From Mucilaginibacter myungsuensis (GTDB taxonomy: Bacteria; Bacteroidota; Bacteroidia; Sphingobacteriales; Sphingobacteriaceae): 64,000 bases of DNA. The stretch covers positions 620,001 to 684,000 of the forward strand of contig NZ_JADFFL010000001.1 in NCBI RefSeq assembly GCF_015222005.1. The letters run 5' to 3'. The notes under the pieces were generated by a model. That model worked only from the letters and a program-made list of their open reading frames with translations, was not told the origin of the DNA and searched no databases. Of the stretch, positions 58,874 through 64,000 are shown piece by piece (position 1 is the first letter of the stretch; every line of letters begins with the position of its first letter). The translations under genes were made by a program, and so were the position numbers.

Positions 58874-59539
58874 ATGATAAAATTACAAAACATCCAAAAA
58901 GTTTACCGTACCAGCACCGTAGAAACGCTGGCGCTCAATAGCATTAACCTTGACGTTGCCAAAGGCGAATTCCTGTCGATCATGGGTCCATCAGGTTGCG
59001 GCAAAAGTACCTTGCTAAATATCATGGGCCTGCTGGATAACCCTAGCGGCGGCACGATCAATATTGCCGATCAAACTATCGACAAATTCAGCGACAAGCA
59101 GTTGGCGCAATTCCGCAATAGCAAGTTGGGCTTTATCTTCCAAAGCTATCACCTCATCAATGATCTGCAGGTGCTGGACAATGTAGAGTTGCCCCTCCTC
59201 TATCGTGATTCGACGGCCAAAGAGCGCAAAGCATTGGCCAGCGAGGCCCTGGAAAAAGTAGGTCTGAGTAATCGGATGAAACACTTCCCAACTCAATTAT
59301 CGGGCGGTCAGCGCCAAAGGGTAGCTATTGCGCGGGCTATTGTAGGTAACCCGTCCATCATTTTGGCCGATGAGCCTACCGGTAATTTGGATAGCGCCAT
59401 GGGTAATGAGGTAATGGACATCCTGATCAACCTGAACCGTAACGAGGGAACAACCATTGTGATGGTTACGCACGATGAGAATATGGCCCACAAAACGCAT
59501 CGGTTGGTAAGGTTATTCGATGGATCGCAGGTTCAATAA
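58874..59539 (+). CDS. ABC transporter ATP-binding protein (MacB/LolD type)
   Basis: A 221-residue ATPase. The Walker A is GPSGCGKST (about 38-46), signature LSGGQRQR (about 141-148), Walker B IILADEPT (about 160-167), with the switch His in VMVTHD. The pattern VELPLLYRDSTAKER is typical of the LolD/MacB group. It powers the two permeases encoded next, in a MacB-like mechanotransmission complex with the adaptor and the TolC-like protein. Confidence 0.95.
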   Translation: MIKLQNIQKVYRTSTVETLALNSINLDVAKGEFLSIMGPSGCGKSTLLNIMGLLDNPSGGTINIADQTIDKFSDKQLAQFRNSKLGFIFQSYHLINDLQVLDNVELPLLYRDSTAKERKALASEALEKVGLSNRMKHFPTQLSGGQRQRVAIARAIVGNPSIILADEPTGNLDSAMGNEVMDILINLNRNEGTTIVMVTHDENMAHKTHRLVRLFDGSQVQ

Positions 59540-59563
59540 TTCATTAACCTAAAACTATAAAAC

Positions 59564-60796
59564 ATGTTAAAGAACTACTTTAAAATAGCCATAGCAGTAC
59601 TGAAAAGGCGTAAATTCTTTACGTTCATCAGTCTGTTCGGAATCAGCTTCACGCTGACGATATTGCTGGTACTGGCCGCCTTTATTGATAAGGCCGTGAA
59701 TGATACTTACCCCGACCGTAAACGCAACCGCTCGCTTTATGCCAACAAGCTGGAGTTGCGCGGTAAAGAGTCGATGAACTCGAGCAGCTTAAGCTATTAC
59801 TTTATCAACGAATATGTAAGCAAGTTAAAAACGCCTGTCAATATCGGTATATCAACCCGTTACGAATCAACAAATACTTATGTGAACAACCGTAAGGTTG
59901 TCATAGATTATAAATACACCAACGCTGCATTTTGGGATATCTTGGAGTTTGAATTTATTGAAGGTAAAGCCATAACCAAACAACAGGTGGACAATGCCGA
60001 ACACGTTGCCGTGATAACCGAAGCGTTAAAGAAAGAATATTTTGGCGATGGTAATAGTCCCGTTATTGGCAAATACATCGAAGCCGATAACGTGAAGTAT
60101 CGCGTATGTGGCGTAGTAAAAGACCTGCCGGTGATCTCCTATTTATTTTACTCGAACATTTACCTGCCTATCACTACATCTAAAACAAAGTTTAATACCA
60201 ATAAAGATTGGTACATGGGTAACTTTAATGCCATCCTATTGGCTAAGGATGCTGCCGATGTGCCTAAAATGCAAAAAGAGTATGCCGATATGATAGCCAA
60301 ATTAACGATGCCCGATAAGCAATTTGATCGCATTAATGGTCACGCCGATACCTACCTGCAAGGTTATGTACGCAGCGGCAACGAAGAAAGGTCGGGTATG
60401 CTATACGCCATACTTACCGTTACCCTGTTCGCGTTATTTGTGATGTTGCTGCCTACTCTTAATCTGGTAAATATCAATGTCACACGCATTATGGAGCGCT
60501 CGTCAGAGATAGGTGTGCGTAAGGCGTTCGGTGCTTCATCAAAAACCTTGGTGTACCAATTCATTGTCGAAAATCTTATCCTAACTTTCTTCGGCGGGGC
60601 AATAGGTATCGTGTTAACTGTGCTGGTGCTATACTACATCAATTCGGCTAATTTTATAGCAAATCTTGATCTTACCGTCAACTTTACGGTGTTGGGTTAT
60701 GCCATGTTGGCTTGCCTGGTCTTCGGGCTGGTATCGGGTGTTTACCCGGCCTGGCGGATGTCCAAACTCAATATTGTAAAGGCTTTAAAAGCTTAA
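59564..60796 (+). CDS. FtsX/MacB-type ABC permease, copy 1
   Basis: A 410-residue protein with a membrane helix near the N-terminus (about 20-42), a large periplasmic MacB_PCD-like domain (about 43-280; YTNAAFWDILEFEFIEGKAI), and three C-terminal helices in the FtsX domain. The coupling segment reads NVTRIMERSSEIGVRKAFGASSK. It probably forms a heterodimer with the next permease. The spacing to the ATPase is 24 nt. Confidence 0.92.
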   Translation: MLKNYFKIAIAVLKRRKFFTFISLFGISFTLTILLVLAAFIDKAVNDTYPDRKRNRSLYANKLELRGKESMNSSSLSYYFINEYVSKLKTPVNIGISTRYESTNTYVNNRKVVIDYKYTNAAFWDILEFEFIEGKAITKQQVDNAEHVAVITEALKKEYFGDGNSPVIGKYIEADNVKYRVCGVVKDLPVISYLFYSNIYLPITTSKTKFNTNKDWYMGNFNAILLAKDAADVPKMQKEYADMIAKLTMPDKQFDRINGHADTYLQGYVRSGNEERSGMLYAILTVTLFALFVMLLPTLNLVNINVTRIMERSSEIGVRKAFGASSKTLVYQFIVENLILTFFGGAIGIVLTVLVLYYINSANFIANLDLTVNFTVLGYAMLACLVFGLVSGVYPAWRMSKLNIVKALKA

Positions 60797-60830
60797 CAAC
60801 AACTCTATTCATCACTAAGATAAACTCATC

Positions 60831-62015
60831 ATGATAAAGCATATATTTAAAATGATCTGGAACAAAAAGAAGCAAAATTCCCTGCTGATAGTAGAGATAT
60901 TGCTGTCGTTCATGGTCATCTTTGGGGTATTCAGTTACGGGCTGAATGCTTACAGCAACTACGCAACGCCCATGGGCATAAACTATAAGCAGGTTTGGGC
61001 TATAAGCTATAACCACACCCTTGATACCAAGAGCGCCGACTCGGTAACAATGGTGTATGAGAACCTGCTCAATAACATTAAAGCCATGCCCCAGGTGATC
61101 GATGCCGGCTACCATAGCAACAATATCCCATTTAGCACCAACCACATGAGCGGGGGATTAAAATATAAGGACGAAGTGATCTATTACATTAATGGTTACG
61201 ATGTTGACCAAAACTTTTTAAAAGTTACAGGCGCTACTATGGCTTCGGGCCGCTGGTATAACAAAGCCGATGCTGCGCAGCGAGGGAAGATAGTGGTGAT
61301 CAATCAATTCCTCAAAGAAAAGATGTTCGGTAAGGAGGATGCTATAGGCAAAACATTTGGTAATGCCGAAGGCAAAGACCCGGTCAAGATCATTGGCGTA
61401 GTAAACAGCATTAAACAAGAAGGCGATTATCAAAAGTTATCTTACGGTAGATATAACCTGCACGATACCGCTGCTTACAAATGGATGGGCAAAATATTGG
61501 TAAAAGTAGCCCCCGGCAGTGGTGCTGATTTTGAGGGCAAATTGTATAAGTTAATGGCCAATACGCTCCGCAAGTCTAACATTGAGATAGAGCATTTGGA
61601 TAACAAACTGACGGCGTACAACAAATTTACCGTGGTTCCGCTGATCATCATGTCTATTGTAGCCGGCTTCCTGATCATTAATGTGGCTTTAGGTATATTT
61701 GGCGTACTTTGGTACAATATTAATAAGCGACGCGGCGAGATAGGTCTGCGCCGGGCCGTGGGAGCTACCGGCAATGGAGTGTCTCAACAATTGGTATATG
61801 AGGCTTTGGTACTGACCACGCTCTCGCTCGTTGTCGGGACATTTTTTGCAGTGCAATTTCCGTTGCTGCATGTGTTCGATCTGCCGGCGATCGTGTATGT
61901 AAAGGCGATGTTATCTGCCATCGTTTTTATTTACCTACTGGTATTGGTATGCTCCCTATATCCGGGCAAGCAAGCGGCGGCAGTTTACCCAGCCGTGGCC
62001 TTACATGAAGAATAA
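60831..62015 (+). CDS. FtsX/MacB-type ABC permease, copy 2
   Basis: A 394-residue partner of the preceding permease. It has the same topology: N-terminal helix (about 18-40), periplasmic domain (about 41-270) and three C-terminal helices with the coupling sequence NKRRGEIGLRRAVGATG. The pair plus the ATPase, adaptor and outer-membrane protein make a complete envelope-spanning efflux or export machine. Substrate unknown; peptides, lipids or antibiotics are all seen in this class. Confidence 0.92.
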   Translation: MIKHIFKMIWNKKKQNSLLIVEILLSFMVIFGVFSYGLNAYSNYATPMGINYKQVWAISYNHTLDTKSADSVTMVYENLLNNIKAMPQVIDAGYHSNNIPFSTNHMSGGLKYKDEVIYYINGYDVDQNFLKVTGATMASGRWYNKADAAQRGKIVVINQFLKEKMFGKEDAIGKTFGNAEGKDPVKIIGVVNSIKQEGDYQKLSYGRYNLHDTAAYKWMGKILVKVAPGSGADFEGKLYKLMANTLRKSNIEIEHLDNKLTAYNKFTVVPLIIMSIVAGFLIINVALGIFGVLWYNINKRRGEIGLRRAVGATGNGVSQQLVYEALVLTTLSLVVGTFFAVQFPLLHVFDLPAIVYVKAMLSAIVFIYLLVLVCSLYPGKQAAAVYPAVALHEE

Positions 62016-62039
62016 TTTACGATCTTGCCAACAAAATAA

Positions 62040-63413
62040 ATGATACTGATCATAGACGACGATATTGCTGTACGTACCTCGCTGGTGCTGTTATTGGAAA
62101 GCGAGGGATACCAGGTCTCCGCCGCCGCCTCGCCTGCCGAGGCGGTCGGCGTTATGAAAAAAGCCGTGCCTGATCTGGTCATATTGGATCTAAATTTCTC
62201 TAACGATACCTCCGGTCAGGAAGGGCTAGAACTATTGGGTAAGATCAGGGAAAACCATTCTTCGGTGCCGGTGATATTAATCACAGGCTGGGGCAGCATC
62301 CAACTGGCCGTACAAGGTATGAAAGCCGGTGCAAACGATTTTATCAATAAGCCCTGGGATAACGGCTATGTGCTAAGTACCGTAAAAACCCTGCTGGACC
62401 TTAACGGCAATAAGGCTGCCCACCAAACGCGTAAACAGCTGGATAAAACCTACAATTTTCAACACATCATAGGCGAAGACCCCAAGATGCTGGATATTTT
62501 AGAGACCATTGGCCGCGTTGCTGCCACCGACGCATCTATCCTGATCATGGGCGAAAGCGGTACGGGTAAAGAGCTGATCGCTGAGGCTATCCATCAGAAC
62601 AGTAACCGCCGGAATAAACCATTTATCAAGGTTAATTTGGGCGGGATCAGCACTTCATTGTTCGAGAGCGAGATGTTCGGGCACATGCGGGGGGCGTTCA
62701 CTGATGCAAGGTTCGACCGTGTGGGCCGCTTTGAGATGGCCAATAAAGGGACGATATTTTTAGATGAGATAGGCGAACTGGATGCCGGCAGTCAGGTTAA
62801 GTTGTTAAGGGTTTTGCAAGACCGGACTTACGAGGTATTGGGCAGCAGCAGGACCAAAACAGTTGATACACGCGTGGTTTCCGCCACCAATAAAAATTTG
62901 AATGAGATGGTGAACCGCAGTACTTTTCGCGAGGATCTGCTGTACCGTATCAATCTCATCACCATTCATCTGCCTGCTTTGAGGGAACGGCCTAAGGATA
63001 TCCCCCTGTTGGTTAACTTTTTTATCAATAACCTGAAAGAGATCTATAACCGGCCAAAGTTATCGGTAAGCGTTTCGGCTATGAAATGGCTGACGCAATT
63101 GCCTTTGCCGGGTAATATCCGCCAGTTGAAAAACTTGGTAGAGCGTTCTATCTTAGTAAGTAAAAATGATGAACTGACCATCGATGACTTTAGCATCCAG
63201 CTTGACCTTTCACCTGTAAAAACGGGGGCCATGCAATTACCCGGTGTAGGTACACTAACTTTGGAGCAGGTAGAGATAGAGATGATCAAACGGGCCATGG
63301 AATTCCATAAAAACCGGATATCCAAAGCATCGGCATCTTTAGGATTGACCCGCAGCGCTTTGTATCGCCGCTTAGAAAAATACCAGATCCCTTACGATGA
63401 GACTGAGGACTAA
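62040..63413 (+). CDS. Sigma-54-dependent response regulator (NtrC family)
   Basis: A 457-residue regulator. The receiver domain (1-120) carries the phospho-acceptor Asp50 (VILDLNF). The AAA+ domain (about 145-375) has Walker A GESGTGKE, the sigma-54 contact loop GAFTDA in place of the usual GAFTGA, and Walker B TIFLDEIGELD. A Fis-type helix-turn-helix is at the C-terminus (about 420-455; KASASLGLTRSALYRRLEKY). It probably activates the sigma-54 promoter at 56043 through the palindrome at 55961. The kinase gene overlaps its end by 17 nt. Confidence 0.95.
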   Translation: MILIIDDDIAVRTSLVLLLESEGYQVSAAASPAEAVGVMKKAVPDLVILDLNFSNDTSGQEGLELLGKIRENHSSVPVILITGWGSIQLAVQGMKAGANDFINKPWDNGYVLSTVKTLLDLNGNKAAHQTRKQLDKTYNFQHIIGEDPKMLDILETIGRVAATDASILIMGESGTGKELIAEAIHQNSNRRNKPFIKVNLGGISTSLFESEMFGHMRGAFTDARFDRVGRFEMANKGTIFLDEIGELDAGSQVKLLRVLQDRTYEVLGSSRTKTVDTRVVSATNKNLNEMVNRSTFREDLLYRINLITIHLPALRERPKDIPLLVNFFINNLKEIYNRPKLSVSVSAMKWLTQLPLPGNIRQLKNLVERSILVSKNDELTIDDFSIQLDLSPVKTGAMQLPGVGTLTLEQVEIEMIKRAMEFHKNRISKASASLGLTRSALYRRLEKYQIPYDETED

Positions 63414-64000
63414 GTATATTCTTTTTGTTTCGGTGCTGCATTTGGCAGCCCTGGTGCTTAGTTACTATATCTTCGAGGATAAAAAAGAGTATTTCATTCT
63501 TTCAGAGGCGTTTATCTTATTATCGGCCATTATTGCCATTCGTTTGCATTTGCAAATGATCAAACCGATCAACTCGTTGATGCAAGGCATCGAGGCGATA
63601 AAGGACAAGGATTTTAATGTTAAATTTTTAAAGACAGGTAGCGTCGAAGTAGACCAACTGATCCATGTTTATAACGATATGATGGACGAACTACGCACCG
63701 AGCGTACCCGGCAAGAGCAGCAGCATTTTTTTCTGGAGCAAATGATCAACTCCTCGCCTACCGGTATTGTGATATTGGATTTTGACGGGCGGGTACACGA
63801 TGCAAATCCAAAAGCGTTAAGCATGTTAGGGGCAACCATCGGGCAGCTAAAAGGCATCACGACCGCTGATCTGAAACATCCGCTGTTCAGCCATATCACT
63901 GCGTTAAAGTCGGGTGACGCGCAAACGGTTATCCTGGACGGTGTCGATACGCTTAAGATACAAAAATCGCACTTTATCGACCGTGGTTTTGCCCGTCAAT
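63397..64000 (+). CDS. Sensor histidine kinase, N-terminal part (cut by window end)
   Basis: The start ATG at 63397 overlaps the regulator gene by 17 nt. The visible 201 residues show two membrane helices (about 6-24 and 35-50) joined by a very short periplasmic loop (FEDKKEYFIL). A HAMP-like segment (about 53-105) and a PAS domain (about 113-190; INSSPTGIVILDFDGRVHDANPKAL) follow. Catalytic domains lie beyond the window. The short external loop suggests membrane or internal rather than ligand sensing. It is the cognate kinase of the sigma-54 regulator. Confidence 0.88.
   Translation, partial: MRLRTKYILFVSVLHLAALVLSYYIFEDKKEYFILSEAFILLSAIIAIRLHLQMIKPINSLMQGIEAIKDKDFNVKFLKTGSVEVDQLIHVYNDMMDELRTERTRQEQQHFFLEQMINSSPTGIVILDFDGRVHDANPKALSMLGATIGQLKGITTADLKHPLFSHITALKSGDAQTVILDGVDTLKIQKSHFIDRGFARQ

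Noticed and set aside
1..64000. tRNA, rRNA, CRISPR array, insertion sequence or prophage
   Set aside because: No T-loop-like tRNA pattern, regularly spaced repeats, transposase or phage protein was recognised; a dedicated scan could still find a tRNA in a short gap.

Overview
The window looks like a chromosome segment of a soil or plant-associated Bacteroidota, most likely Sphingobacteriaceae close to Mucilaginibacter or Pedobacter. This rests on the SusC/SusD pair with an adjacent FecI/FecR sigma/anti-sigma pair, four GH92 alpha-mannosidase-type genes, Bacteroidota promoters (TTG, about 20 nt, then TAnnTTTG) and an intermediate G+C. The genus is inferred from gene content only. No tRNA, rRNA, CRISPR array, insertion sequence or phage gene was seen.

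Layout. 1-1572 (minus): the start of an ebo-type cluster, with eboA and a TatD-like hydrolase cut by the edge. 1777-14525: a polysaccharide utilisation locus with ECF sigma, FecR, SusC, SusD, GH92 and a LacZ-type GH2, probably for mannose- and galactose-containing glycans. 14614-17701: SurE, a diacylglycerol-kinase-like lipid kinase and a YeiH-type transporter. 17897-20841 (minus): a TonB-dependent receptor preceded by a 32-codon leader ORF ending in six cysteine codons, with a promoter and operator-like palindrome; this points to cysteine or sulfur control. 20968-22086: a Tat-exported Gfo/Idh/MocA oxidoreductase. 22083-29953: a frameshifted ECF sigma gene and a TPR membrane protein (minus), a large nested palindrome, then a lipoprotein, a PKD/beta-barrel protein and an exported TPR-CHAT protease-like protein (plus).

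29998-39267: a HutC-type GntR regulator, a four-gene sugar catabolic operon (aldolase, dehydrogenase, lyxose/mannose isomerase, PfkB kinase; minus) and two tandem GH92 genes (plus). The divergent promoter region carries the palindrome TTGTATATACAA. 39415-44784: a small exported protein, an L,D-transpeptidase, a double trypsin-fold protease, a FUT8/NodZ-like fucosyltransferase and a TlpA-type thioredoxin. 45062-49614: a six-hairpin glycosidase and a two-domain GH92 whose general-acid Glu is Gln. The same 12-bp palindromic site, in opposite orientations, lies before each of these two genes.

49633-55839 (minus): a tightly coupled pxpB-pxpC-pxpA-NRAMP-M1 aminopeptidase operon, for peptide and 5-oxoproline use. 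56043-64000 (plus): a sigma-54 promoter with an upstream perfect palindrome, then HlyD, TolC, an ABC ATPase, two FtsX-type permeases, a sigma-54 response regulator and a histidine kinase cut by the window end. This is a self-regulated efflux or envelope-stress operon.

The observations most worth a second look are the polycysteine leader, the GH92 Glu-to-Gln change, the shared wTGTA-N2-TACAw sites over catabolic promoters, the periplasmic CHAT module with its broken sigma gene, and the sigma-54 enhancer/promoter arrangement.
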